From an uncultured Propionibacteriaceae bacterium (lineage in GTDB: Bacteria > Actinomycetota > Actinomycetes > Propionibacteriales > Propionibacteriaceae), in assembly GCA_936924635.1 (NCBI GenBank), contig CAKZHP010000053.1:1-47835 (forward strand): 47,835 nt of DNA, in the 5' to 3' direction. Shown here piece by piece: positions 23,991 to 31,718 of this stretch (the stretch's first letter is position 1; every line of letters begins with the position of its first letter). The notes beneath the pieces are model-generated. The model saw nothing but the letters and a program-made list of their open reading frames with translations, had not been told where the DNA came from and made no database searches. The translations under genes and the position numbers were made by a program.

Positions 23991-25229
23991 ATGTTGGCAT
24001 GGCCCCGTTTAGAGATTCCACGCCTGGATGTGCACGGGCCCGCAGTCTCGGTCTATGACACTGAGAAGCGATCGTTGGTGACGTTGCGGCCGGACGACGC
24101 CGCGCGGATGTACGTCTGTGGTATCACACCGTACGACTCCACTCATCTCGGCCATGCGGCCACCTACGTCGGCTTCGATCTGCTTAACCGCGCCCTTCGA
24201 AACGCTGGGCGCGATGTCATCTATGTCCAGAACGTGACCGACGTCGATGACCCGCTGCTGGAACGCGCCCACGCGCGAGGCATTCCCTGGAGTGATCTCG
24301 CACAACGCGAGATCGAGCGATTCCGGCAGGACATGACAGCCTTACGCGTGCTGCCACCCGCGCATTACATCGGGGTTGCCGAGACCGTCACCAAGATCAT
24401 CTCTCGCATCGAGATGTTGAAAGAACGCGGCTCCATCTACCGAGTGGGGATCGACCTCTACTTCGAGGTGTCTGCCGACCCATCCTTCGGCCGTATATCG
24501 TCACTCGACCGCGACGTGATGCTGAAGGACTTCGCCGAGCGTGGTGGTGACCCCGACCGGAAAGGCAAGCGCGATCCGCTCGACTGTCTGGTTTGGCGCG
24601 GCGAGCGGCCAGGGGAGCCGTTCTGGCCCAGTCCGTGGGGGCCGGGACGACCCGGATGGCACATCGGATGCACCACAATCGCCCAGGAATATCTGGGACC
24701 ATCCTTCGACGTACAGGGTGGAGGACGAGACCTGGCATTCCCGCACCACGAGATGTCCGCAGGACTCGGTCATGTCATTCATCCACAGCATCGGTTCGCG
24801 CAGACCTTCGTCCATGCCGGGATGGTTGCCTACGACGGCCAGAAGATGTCGAAGTCGCGCGGAAACCTGGTCTTCGTCTCCTCTCTGCGAAAGCAAGGAG
24901 TGGACCCTGTGGCCATCCGCCTCGCCCTCATGCGGCACCACTACCGATCAAGCTGGCAGTGGACAGACGCCGAACTCCCTGCCGCACTCGTCACGTTGAA
25001 GCAGTGGCGGCGTGCCCTGGCGCTCGGTAGCGGGGCGCCGGCAGCACCGGTCGTGCAGGCCGTGCTATCGGCACTAGCCGCCGACCTGGACGCTCCGGCC
25101 GCGGTTACCATTGTGCAGGCGTGGGTTGACGCCTCGCTTGGTACCGACACTGTGGCGGACAAGCGAGACAGCTCTGCCTCTATGACGGTTCGACGTCTGG
25201 CGGACGCTTCACTCGGTCTCCTGCTCTGA
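23991..25229 (+). CDS. mshC: Cysteine:glucosaminyl-inositol ligase (mycothiol biosynthesis), MshC
   Basis: 412 residues, the usual MshC length. It joins cysteine to GlcN-Ins using ATP, the penultimate step of mycothiol synthesis. Class I synthetase fold: MYVCGITPYDSTHLGHAATYV (zinc-ligand Cys43; HLGH 52-55), YVQNVTDVDDPLLERA, PSPWGPGRPGWHIGCTTIAQEYLG, GGGRDLAFPHHEMS, and KMSKS at 285-289. GIT/DST-type N-terminus and absence of the long anticodon domain separate it from CysS. Last gene of the plus-strand operon; converges on a cysS gene. MshC is normally a single-copy housekeeping enzyme, so a mobile copy implies a stress-tolerant or dosage role. Confidence 0.88.
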   Translation: MLAWPRLEIPRLDVHGPAVSVYDTEKRSLVTLRPDDAARMYVCGITPYDSTHLGHAATYVGFDLLNRALRNAGRDVIYVQNVTDVDDPLLERAHARGIPWSDLAQREIERFRQDMTALRVLPPAHYIGVAETVTKIISRIEMLKERGSIYRVGIDLYFEVSADPSFGRISSLDRDVMLKDFAERGGDPDRKGKRDPLDCLVWRGERPGEPFWPSPWGPGRPGWHIGCTTIAQEYLGPSFDVQGGGRDLAFPHHEMSAGLGHVIHPQHRFAQTFVHAGMVAYDGQKMSKSRGNLVFVSSLRKQGVDPVAIRLALMRHHYRSSWQWTDAELPAALVTLKQWRRALALGSGAPAAPVVQAVLSALAADLDAPAAVTIVQAWVDASLGTDTVADKRDSSASMTVRRLADASLGLLL

Positions 25230-25276
25230 TCGGATCACCCCGGACTGGGAATATTCGGCCATCGTGCACGAGCTGG

Positions 25277-26674
25277 CTACGCCTGCGTCCAGGTGGTGCC
25301 GGAGGTGTGGTCCTGGATGGCGATCCCAGCACTAGCCAGTTCGTTCCGGATGCGGTCGGCTGTGGAGAAGTCTCCTGCGTCTCGCGCATGAGAGCGATTC
25401 GCGAGCAGGACCTCGACGAGGGTAGAGATCGTGCTGCTCTGCACGTCGGCTCGCGGGGCGGTCGTGAAGCCGCCGGGCTCGGCTCCTAACACTTCGGTCA
25501 TCGCGAGCACCGATTCGTACGCGGACATGACGGCAGCTGCATCGCCGTTATCCAGAGCGATGTTGCCCGCGCGCACGTGGTCGTGTAATACCGCGAGCGC
25601 CGCTGGAACATTCAGATCGTCGTCGAGCGCGGCCGCAAAGGCAATGGGCGGCTTCGGGACGTCGGATGCTGTGTTCGCGAGCTGTGTTCGTGCGCGGCGC
25701 TGGAAGGTCGCGATTCTCGTGACCGCAGCTTCGGTGTGCGCGAGGGCTTCCTGGTGATAGTCCAAGGCGCTGCGGTAGTGCGCGCTGAGCAGGTAGTAAC
25801 GCAGGGTCGCCGGGCCGACGCGGCGGAGGAGTTCGTCGGCATACAGAGAGTTGTCTAGCGACTTGGCCATCTTCTGACCGCCGACGGTGACGAGGCCGTT
25901 GTGCACCCAGTACTTGGCGAACTCCTCGCCTGCTGCGGTGGACTGGGCAAGCTCGTTCTCATGGTGCGGGAACCGCAGGTCGAGGCCACCTCCGTGGATG
26001 TCGAATGCACGGCCGAGGTAGTGCCTGGACATCGCCGAGCACTGTATGTGCCATCCCGGCCTGCCGGTTCCCCATGGTGAGCGCCAACGAGCGGATGCTG
26101 GGTCGCTGGGCTTGGCTCCCTTCCAAAGCGCGAAGTCGCGGGGATCGGTCTTTGCCCCGCCAGGCCCTTCGTCAGGGTCCACCACGGCGTCGGGGGTCTG
26201 CCGGGTGAGCGTGCCGTATGCCTGCCAGCTGCTGACATCGAAGTAGACGTCGCCGGAGCCGTCGCCGGCGACGTAGGCGTGTCCGCGGCGAAGGAGTCGT
26301 TCGATCAGGGTCAGTGCTTGCGGGATGTGACCGGAGGTTCGGGGTTCATGGGTTGGCGGGAGAACACCCAACGCGGTGTACGAGCGCGCGAACTCCGTCT
26401 CGACACGGTAGGCGCGTGCCCACCATGGTTCAGTCTCGGTTGCTAGGTCCAGAACCTTGTCGTCGACGTCGGTGACGTTGCGAACGAGGGTGACCGCGTA
26501 GCCGCGGTGGGTGAGCCAGCGTCGCCAGAGATCGTAGACGAGGGCGCTACGAAGGTGCCCGATGTGCGGCGCGGACTGCACGGTCGGCCCGCACACATAG
26601 ATGGAGACTCGTCCTGGGGTCAGCGGGACGAAGCTACGTAGCTCCCGGACAGCACTGTCGTAGATGCGAAGCAT
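25277..26674 (-). CDS. cysS: Cysteinyl-tRNA synthetase paralog
   Basis: 465 residues, full length. YVCGPTVQSAPHIGHLRSALVYD (zinc Cys28, HIGH 37-40), VRNVTDVDDKVLDLA, SPWGTGRPGWHIQCSAM, GGGLDLRFPHHENELAQS, then the signature loop as KMAKS (268-272) instead of KMSKS, and a C-terminal DALR/anticodon region ending SHARDAGDFSTADRIRNELASAGIAIQDHTSGTTW. It charges tRNA-Cys. CysS enzymes also make cysteine persulfide, a possible reason to carry it beside mshC and msr genes (inference). Last gene of a six-gene minus-strand operon. Presumably additional to a chromosomal cysS. Confidence 0.9.
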   Translation of the reverse strand: MLRIYDSAVRELRSFVPLTPGRVSIYVCGPTVQSAPHIGHLRSALVYDLWRRWLTHRGYAVTLVRNVTDVDDKVLDLATETEPWWARAYRVETEFARSYTALGVLPPTHEPRTSGHIPQALTLIERLLRRGHAYVAGDGSGDVYFDVSSWQAYGTLTRQTPDAVVDPDEGPGGAKTDPRDFALWKGAKPSDPASARWRSPWGTGRPGWHIQCSAMSRHYLGRAFDIHGGGLDLRFPHHENELAQSTAAGEEFAKYWVHNGLVTVGGQKMAKSLDNSLYADELLRRVGPATLRYYLLSAHYRSALDYHQEALAHTEAAVTRIATFQRRARTQLANTASDVPKPPIAFAAALDDDLNVPAALAVLHDHVRAGNIALDNGDAAAVMSAYESVLAMTEVLGAEPGGFTTAPRADVQSSTISTLVEVLLANRSHARDAGDFSTADRIRNELASAGIAIQDHTSGTTWTQA

Positions 26675-26726
26675 CAGTCCGCAGCCTCCTGCCTGGTAGA
26701 AGCCGCGATCGCGACGAGCGGACCAG

Positions 26727-26984
26727 TCATAGGCGGGGCACCCTGATGTAGTCCAGGCCCGAGAGGTTCACTAGCGTCTCTCGGAAACCGCGGACGATGA
26801 CGCCCAGGACCGCCTGACAATGGCCGCATCGCATGACTGCACCCATGGCCGTGATGAAGACATGCGCGCAGGCGAGGTTGAAAGAGCTGCCGCAGCCCCG
26901 GCACCTGCCGACCGTCACAGTGATCTCGATACCGAGAGCAGTCGCGAACGCACCCGCGAGGGCGTTTCCGTCGACGTGAGTCAT
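26727..26984 (-). CDS. DUF6510 small zinc-ribbon protein
   Basis: 85 residues from ATG 26984, overlapping the ferredoxin-reductase stop (ATGA). Two CxxC pairs (RCRGCG, Cys28/31; MRCGHC, Cys53/56) flank a hydrophobic middle (SSFNLACAHVFITAMGAV), consistent with a zinc ribbon or rubredoxin-like metal site. This protein type regularly follows the sulfite-oxidase-like and FAD/NAD reductase pair in actinobacteria (recalled association). It may be an electron-transfer or assembly partner of them. In-frame codons upstream of the ATG lack a ribosome site. Confidence 0.75.
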   Translation of the reverse strand: MTHVDGNALAGAFATALGIEITVTVGRCRGCGSSFNLACAHVFITAMGAVMRCGHCQAVLGVIVRGFRETLVNLSGLDYIRVPRL

Positions 26985-27715
26985 CGACTGCCTCCAAATC
27001 GTTCCGTACGAATCTGCGTGGGGTCGTGGCCCAGTTCGACAAGCCAACCGGCGACGGCCTCAACGAACGATGTCGGTCCGCAGACGAAGATGCGTGGCGA
27101 CAGCGACGCGGGAAAGGTCGACGCTGCGAGCGCCTCACGCGTCAGCCGTCCAGGTGGCCGGCCCGCTCCAGGTGCTGACTCGCGCGTGTAGACAATCTCG
27201 ACGACGGTTCGTGAGAGCTCTGCCAGTTCGTCAGCGAAGAACTCATCGCGCGGACTGCGGACCGAGTACAGCAGCCGAAACTCAGCACCTTTCAACTCAC
27301 GTTCACGCGCCGAGGCCATCGAGAACAAGGGCACAACCCCTGAGCCGCCCGCGATGAGCTGAACCGGTGACTGCTCGGGCTCAGCGGGGATCCAGACGAA
27401 GAAGCGTCCGAGCGGTCCTTGTACCTCGACTTCTTCACCTTCCGCGAGCTGACGCACAAGAAACGGCGACACCTCGCCCCCGGGTAGCTCCTGGACCACC
27501 AGCACGACCCGTGTCGACTCACCCGAAGACGCCAGCGAGTAAGACCGGGACGCCTGGTACCCGCCCGGTGCCGTGAGCCGGATGTCGAGATGAGCTCCGG
27601 CGTCGTTTCCAGGCCAGGTCGGCACAGCCAGTTCAAGACGCACGGCCGAGCCGGTCTCAAACTGCCGACTGATCACCCGCCCGAGGTGCCACCGGACTCG
27701 GTTAGAGGTGATCAC
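26981..27715 (-). CDS. Ferredoxin-NAD(P) reductase-type flavoprotein
   Basis: 244 residues from GTG 27715, overlapping the molybdoenzyme stop (GTGA). FAD domain: HLDIRLTAPGGYQASRSYSLAS (RSYS flavin motif, Arg57). Then VEVQGPLGRFFVW, and a nucleotide-binding domain with LIAGGSGVVPLFSMA, LLYSVRSPRDEFFADEL and the C-terminal PRIFVCGPTSFVEAVAGWL. No 2Fe-2S ferredoxin domain is attached. It would move electrons from NAD(P)H to a partner, most likely the co-translated sulfite-oxidase-like molybdoenzyme or DUF6510 protein. A much longer upstream reading exists but lies on the molybdoenzyme gene. Confidence 0.85.
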   Translation of the reverse strand: MITSNRVRWHLGRVISRQFETGSAVRLELAVPTWPGNDAGAHLDIRLTAPGGYQASRSYSLASSGESTRVVLVVQELPGGEVSPFLVRQLAEGEEVEVQGPLGRFFVWIPAEPEQSPVQLIAGGSGVVPLFSMASARERELKGAEFRLLYSVRSPRDEFFADELAELSRTVVEIVYTRESAPGAGRPPGRLTREALAASTFPASLSPRIFVCGPTSFVEAVAGWLVELGHDPTQIRTERFGGSR

Positions 27716-28305
27716 CAGTAGCGCTCCTCCCGCCACGGGTCGCCACGGAGGTGATAGCCGTTCTGTTCCCAGAACCCCGGGTCGTCCGAGGGCATCATCT
27801 CCATCCCGCGAACCCACTTCGCGCTCTTCCAGAAGTAGAGGTGAGGCACGAGAAGTCGAGCAGGACCTCCGTGCTCGGGCCTGAGAGGCTCGCCCTCCGC
27901 TTCGGTGGCTACCCATGCCTGACCATCGAGCAGATCCTCGAGAGGGAGGTTGGTGGTGTATCCGCCGTAACTACGGACCATCACATAGTCGTAACTGGTC
28001 TCGACATCCTCGAACAGCCGGTCTATGGGCACGCCACGCCAAGCCATGTCCAGCTTCGACCAGTGGGTGACGCAGTGGATATCGGTGACGATGTCTTCGA
28101 CGCCCACCTCCTGAAGCTCACTCCAGTTCCATCGGTGCGCGACCTGGTCCTCGGTCGTGATCGTGAAGCTCCATCGGCTCTCGTCGACATTGGGCGTGGG
28201 TCCCGTCGAGAGCACCGGCCAGTCGTAGACGTGGGTCTGCCCAGGAGGCAGTCGCGGGTCACTGGAGCCACCTCGTCCTCCGAAACCGCTGTTGATCACT
28301 GTCAT
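27712..28305 (-). CDS. Sulfite-oxidase-like molybdopterin oxidoreductase
   Basis: 197 residues. It is an oxidoreductase molybdopterin-binding domain alone: VTDIHCVTHWSKLDMAWRGVPIDRLFEDV (Cys78 is the expected Mo ligand), YVMVRSYGGYTTNLPLEDLL, HGGPARLLVPHLYFWKSAKWVRGMEMM. No Tat signal, unlike MsrP/YedY, so it is cytoplasmic. Close relatives are often annotated as sulfite oxidase-like; a reductase acting on S- or N-oxides, fed by the adjacent flavoprotein, would fit the neighbourhood of msrA and msrB (inference). Strong GGAGG ribosome site before ATG 28305. Confidence 0.87.
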   Translation of the reverse strand: MTVINSGFGGRGGSSDPRLPPGQTHVYDWPVLSTGPTPNVDESRWSFTITTEDQVAHRWNWSELQEVGVEDIVTDIHCVTHWSKLDMAWRGVPIDRLFEDVETSYDYVMVRSYGGYTTNLPLEDLLDGQAWVATEAEGEPLRPEHGGPARLLVPHLYFWKSAKWVRGMEMMPSDDPGFWEQNGYHLRGDPWREERYW

Positions 28306-28330
28306 GGCTACCCCTTCCTCCGGGAACTCT

Positions 28331-28894
28331 CTACTGTGGCCCGCGCGAACGGTCGGCGTCGCTCACGAGGGAGCGATGTTGGGTAGGTGTTCCGGACGAC
28401 GCCAGGCTCGGAGTGGCACCCTGAGCCAGCTTTAGGCGGGTCCACACGTTCATGTTGATGACGACCGCGGCGATCTCGGCGACTTCGCGCTCCGTGAAGT
28501 GGAGCCGCAGTTCTTTGTGCAGGGCCGGAATCTCCTCGTGACGGAACAAGGTGAGACCTTCGCAGTAGGCGAGCGCGACTCTCTGCCCGGGCGAGTACAT
28601 GGCGCTCTCGCGCCACGACGCCAGGTGTGCGGTCTGCTCGGACCGGATCCCGATCCTGGCCGCCACCTCGGCGTGGAGAATCAGGCAGTAGGAGCAGGGG
28701 TTGAGCTGTGCGACGCGCAGACGAAGGAGTTGTAGCAGGACACGGTCCGCCGACAGCTCTGCGGCGTACCCGAACTGTGCGGCCATGTCCTTGGCAAGTT
28801 CGTGGAACGGGGTGATGTCTGGGTCGAAGCGAGTGTTCTCGAACCGGAGACTCCCGAGTACCGGTTTCGGGTCTTCGGTGCCGGGCTCAGGCAT
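28331..28894 (-). CDS. AhpD/carboxymuconolactone-decarboxylase-like peroxidase
   Basis: 187 residues. The all-helical AhpD-like fold shows LRVAQLNPCSYCLILHAEVAARIGI. The CxxC (Cys67/Cys70) followed by His74 is the redox-active peroxidase/disulfide reductase motif. Then MYSPGQRVALAYCEGLTLF and LHFTEREVAEIAAVVINMNVWTRLKLA. The C-terminal 30 residues are disordered. It probably reduces peroxides or organic hydroperoxides with a thiol donor. Overlaps the end of the GNAT gene by 8 bases and precedes the molybdoenzyme by 25 bases. Confidence 0.86.
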   Translation of the reverse strand: MPEPGTEDPKPVLGSLRFENTRFDPDITPFHELAKDMAAQFGYAAELSADRVLLQLLRLRVAQLNPCSYCLILHAEVAARIGIRSEQTAHLASWRESAMYSPGQRVALAYCEGLTLFRHEEIPALHKELRLHFTEREVAEIAAVVINMNVWTRLKLAQGATPSLASSGTPTQHRSLVSDADRSRGPQ

Positions 28895-29339
28895 CGTCGC
28901 GACCGTCCCGTCCAGTGCCCGGAATGTCCACCATGGCGGCGTACTCGGGGTTGCGCTCGATGAAGGACCGGAACACGGGGCACCTCACGGTCGCGCTCTT
29001 GCCCTCCGCGCGGATGCTGTCCAGCACCCTGCGGGTGAGTTCGGTCGCCAAGCCCTGTCCTCGGTAGTCCGGCAGGATCGAGGTCGCCAACAGCGTCACT
29101 CTGCCGTTCTTGTCCGCGAACGGGACGGCTCCGAATTCGACGCCATCCTTGGTTGCGACGAAGGCGCTGGCCTGAGCATCCACTGCGATCGAGAACGACG
29201 TGCCGTCCTCGAGGTTCGTCGACCTGGCATCGGGCTCGTCATGCCGTGCGCCTGTGTCCGTGAAGGCGCCACCAGCCTGATTCTGGTCCTGTGGGTCCAT
29301 ACTTCCTGTCACCTGACCCAGGTCCTCGGGTTCGTTCAT
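28887..29339 (-). CDS. GNAT-type N-acetyltransferase (YjdJ-like)
   Basis: 150 residues. A disordered N-terminus of about 45 residues precedes a minimal GNAT core: SAFVATKDGVEFGAVPF, RVTLLATSILPDYRGQGLATELTRRVLDSI (acetyl-CoA loop RGQGLA), then TVRCPVFRSFIERNPEYAAMV, the ending typical of short YjdJ/GCN5-related proteins. Substrate unknown. First gene of the six-gene minus-strand operon, with GGAGAGG upstream of ATG 29339. Shares a divergent promoter region with msrB. Confidence 0.82.
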   Translation of the reverse strand: MNEPEDLGQVTGSMDPQDQNQAGGAFTDTGARHDEPDARSTNLEDGTSFSIAVDAQASAFVATKDGVEFGAVPFADKNGRVTLLATSILPDYRGQGLATELTRRVLDSIRAEGKSATVRCPVFRSFIERNPEYAAMVDIPGTGRDGRDDA

Positions 29340-29508
29340 GCCGTTTCCTCTCCAACCTCTGTCGCCGGACCTGCATCGCCGAGGAGTCTTGGTTTGACCC
29401 TAGCAGCCGCGTGACATCGGTCTTGTCGGTCGTCGCGAGACCAGCCGCCCCGCCTCGGGGGCGACGCATCGTCTGGCCTCGACTCTAACGCAGGACATGT
29501 GGAATAGT

Positions 29509-29524
29509 TGGACCGCCCGGTCCG
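29509..29524. promoter_or_regulatory. Operator candidate in the msrB / GNAT divergent region
   Basis: TGGACC-GCCC-GGTCCG is an inverted repeat with half-site TGGACC and a 4-base centre, 51 bases before the msrB GTG and 170 bases from the divergent GNAT start. The same half-sites and spacing recur twice upstream of the thioredoxin gene, suggesting a common regulator, probably one of the two TetR proteins. No other feature stands out in 29340-29574. Confidence 0.58.
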
Positions 29525-29574
29525 TTACAGCACGTGATGGCGCGGCCGCGCGTCACCTGCTAGGAGGAGCCAAA

Positions 29575-30054
29575 GTGACCACCAACGACTACCGCAGGAC
29601 CCCTGAGTTGCTCAGCCGCCTGAGCGACGAGCAGCATCGGGTGACGCAGCAGGACGGCACAGAGCCGGCCTATCGGAACGAGTACTGGGACAATCACGAG
29701 CCTGGCATCTACGTCGACATCGTCTCGGGTCAGCCGCTGTTCTCGTCCACCGACAAGTACGACAGCGGCACGGGATGGCCGAGCTTCACGGCGCCCATCG
29801 CCGCCGACGCTGTCACGACCAAGGCGGACCGGACGCACGGCATGATCCGCACCGAGGTGCGCTCGGCGGGCGCCGACAGCCATCTCGGGCACCTATTCCA
29901 CGACGGACCCGCCGCCGCCGGGGGCCAGAGGTACTGCATGAACTCGGCCGCGATGCGCTTCGTTCCTGCCTCCAAGCTCGTCGAGGAGGGCTACGGCCAG
30001 TTCAGTGCACTGTTCGACACCGACCAGGACTCTACGAAGGGAGCCACCGCATGA
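29575..30054 (+). CDS. msrB: Peptide-methionine (R)-S-oxide reductase MsrB
   Basis: 159 residues from GTG 29575 behind AGGAGGAG. Reduces methionine-R-sulfoxide in proteins. SelR fold: YRNEYWDNHEPGIYVDIVSGQPLFSS, SGTGWPSFTAPI, RTEVRSAGADSHLGHLFHDGP, QRYCMNSAAMRFVP with catalytic Cys121. The two zinc CxxC pairs of type-2 MsrB are missing (position of the first is VDIVSG), so this is a zinc-free form. It starts the msrBA operon, divergent from the GNAT-led operon, with a palindromic operator candidate 51 bases upstream. Confidence 0.93.
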   Translation: MTTNDYRRTPELLSRLSDEQHRVTQQDGTEPAYRNEYWDNHEPGIYVDIVSGQPLFSSTDKYDSGTGWPSFTAPIAADAVTTKADRTHGMIRTEVRSAGADSHLGHLFHDGPAAAGGQRYCMNSAAMRFVPASKLVEEGYGQFSALFDTDQDSTKGATA

Positions 30055-30611
30055 CCAGCGGGACCAACGACAGCGGAGCGATCGCGCAGGTCTCGGGAGC
30101 GGAGACAGCCGTTCTGGCTGGCGGGTGCTTCTGGGGCATGCAGGACCTAATCCGTCGCCAGCCGGGCATCTTAGGAACCCGCGTCGGGTACACGGGTGGG
30201 CAGAACGAACACCCGACGTACCGCGACCACCCAGGCCATGCGGAGGCGATCGAGGTCGTCTTCGACCCTTCGAAGACGAGCTATCGGGACATCCTGGCGC
30301 TGTTCTTCCAGATCCACGATCCCTCGACGCTGAACCGTCAGGGGAACGACCGAGGGACGAGTTACCGCTCCGCGATCTTCCCGGTGACGCCGGAGCAGGA
30401 GCGGATCGCCCGCGACACGATCGCGGATGTGAACGCATCGGGTCTGTGGCCGGGTAAGGCAGTTACCAGTATCGAGCCGGTCGGTCCGTTCTGGGAGGCG
30501 GAGCCCGAGCACCAGGACTACCTGGAGAAGTATCCGAACGGCTACACGTGCCACTTCCCCCGCGACGGCTGGGTACTACCGGAGCGGAGTTCGCCCAGCG
30601 TGGCAACATAG
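30051..30611 (+). CDS. msrA: Peptide-methionine (S)-S-oxide reductase MsrA
   Basis: 186 residues. Reduces methionine-S-sulfoxide, complementing MsrB. LAGGCFWGMQDLIRR carries the catalytic Cys26. Then GVRVGYTGG-type segment (TRVGYTGGQNEHPTYRDHPGHAEAIEVVFDP), FFQIHDPSTLNRQGNDRGTSYRSAIF, PFWEAEPEHQDYLEKYPNGYTCHF. Full family length; the C-terminal Cys in YTCHF may resolve. ATG 30051 overlaps the msrB stop (ATGA). Thioredoxin and mycothiol, both represented nearby, are the expected electron sources. Confidence 0.94.
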   Translation: MTSGTNDSGAIAQVSGAETAVLAGGCFWGMQDLIRRQPGILGTRVGYTGGQNEHPTYRDHPGHAEAIEVVFDPSKTSYRDILALFFQIHDPSTLNRQGNDRGTSYRSAIFPVTPEQERIARDTIADVNASGLWPGKAVTSIEPVGPFWEAEPEHQDYLEKYPNGYTCHFPRDGWVLPERSSPSVAT

Positions 30612-30843
30612 CAAGGTTCTGAGGTTTGGGCCCGGGCATCTGGGGTCGAGATCCGCCTCGCCGCCCCCGAAGGGTCCGGTGACGGTTGACGACTGCACAG
30701 CCATGCCCAACCGCGAGGGCCCCGATCCTGAAGTACGACATGAGGCTCTCGTCGGCTGCTCGCAAGGGTGGTCCACGCCGATGGTCGTTGGCACCTGAGT
30801 GCGGGCGAGAGACCGCCCAACCCGAGGCGATTAGCCTTGGGGT

Positions 30844-31485
30844 ATGACTGACAGCGCCAGCGGCCCCCGCCCGCGCCGCTTGACGGCGCGCGGCGCCGCA
30901 ACGAAGGCACGGATTATCGAGGCAGCCGATCAGTTGATGTACGAGCGCGGCGTTGCCTCGACGACTCTGGCCGACGTCCGTGCATCGAGTGGGACGTCGA
31001 AGTCGCAGCTCTATCAGCACTTCGCTGAGAAGGACGCACTGGTGAAAGAAGTCATTGAGGCACGTGCAGAGGCACTGCTGTCACAGCAGCGCCGTCGCCT
31101 TGCGAGGGTCGAGTCGCTGCGCGGACTCGAACTCTGGCGCGATGAGCTAGTTGAACGCAATGCGCTCCGAAACGGCGCCTATGGGTGCCCACTAGGAGCG
31201 CTGGCGAATGAGATCGCTGATCATGACGAAGACACACGGAAAGTCATTGCTGCTCATTTTGACGCCTGGCTCCAACTCTTGACTGATGCGATTGAAGAGC
31301 TGAAGAAGCGCGGCGTGCTAATCCCGAGCGCCGAGGCGCACGCGTTGGCCACTGGGCTGTTGGCTGCTCTCCAAGGAGGTTACCTACTCGCTAAGACGGC
31401 CCGAGACGTCCGTCCCATGCGGGTGGTCCTCGACATGGCCATCGCACAGGTGCGGGCGTACTCGACGGAGAGCAACTCTGCGTGA
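30844..31485 (+). CDS. TetR/AcrR-family regulator (cargo copy 2)
   Basis: 213 residues. HTH: RLTARGAATKARIIEAADQLMYERGVASTTLADVRASSGTSKSQLYQHFAEKDALVKEVI in register with TetR. Ligand domain with YGCPLGALANEIADHDEDT and ALATGLLAALQGGYLLAKTARD. It is a paralog of the regulator at 22875-23498, with the same conserved Cys. Encoded between msrBA and thioredoxin, with operator-like palindromes on both sides (29509, 31548, 31673), so it is the best candidate for the regulator of those genes. I see no gene or strong signal in the 232 bases before it; the ATG follows a weak ribosome site and might be leaderless. Confidence 0.88.
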   Translation: MTDSASGPRPRRLTARGAATKARIIEAADQLMYERGVASTTLADVRASSGTSKSQLYQHFAEKDALVKEVIEARAEALLSQQRRRLARVESLRGLELWRDELVERNALRNGAYGCPLGALANEIADHDEDTRKVIAAHFDAWLQLLTDAIEELKKRGVLIPSAEAHALATGLLAALQGGYLLAKTARDVRPMRVVLDMAIAQVRAYSTESNSA

Positions 31486-31547
31486 CTGCGCCCCACCCCG
31501 CTCGGCCAGCGCAGCGACCCTGAGATTCGCCCGGCTCCTAGAATCTG

Positions 31548-31563
31548 TGGACTTGAGGGTCCA
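31548..31563. promoter_or_regulatory. Operator candidate, distal site upstream of thioredoxin gene
   Basis: TGGACT-TGAG-GGTCCA has the same half-sites and 4-base centre as the sites at 29509 and 31673, with one mismatch. It lies 62 bases past the tetR stop and 156 bases before the thioredoxin start. AGAAC-AC-GTTCA (31563-31574), overlapping its last base, partly resembles the palindrome at 21383. Confidence 0.48.
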
Positions 31564-31672
31564 GAACACGTTCAAGTCGAACGCGTAGGGAAGGCGCTGC
31601 GCTCTCCCGGCAGCCCTTTGGCTTAAGGCCCATGGCGCTTGCGCCGCTCGCGAAGATCGGCAATCATGAGAG

Positions 31673-31688
31673 TGGACCCTGGGGTCCA
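31673..31688. promoter_or_regulatory. Operator candidate, proximal site upstream of thioredoxin gene
   Basis: TGGACC-CTGG-GGTCCA is a near-perfect palindrome ending 30 bases before the thioredoxin ATG at 31719, a position suited to blocking RNA polymerase. The pattern is shared with the msrB operator candidate. Confidence 0.58.
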
Positions 31689-31718
31689 TTGTTAGCTCAC
31701 CGAGCGATTGGACGGAAG

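Noticed and set aside
25230..25276. Bidirectional terminator between mshC and cysS
   Set aside because: The 47-base interval has no convincing stem or T-tract.
25405..25420. Match to the ctcgacgagg core of the comM junction as a possible second attachment site
   Set aside because: It lies inside the coding sequence of cysS, is short and expected by chance in GC-rich DNA, and no comM 3' sequence follows.
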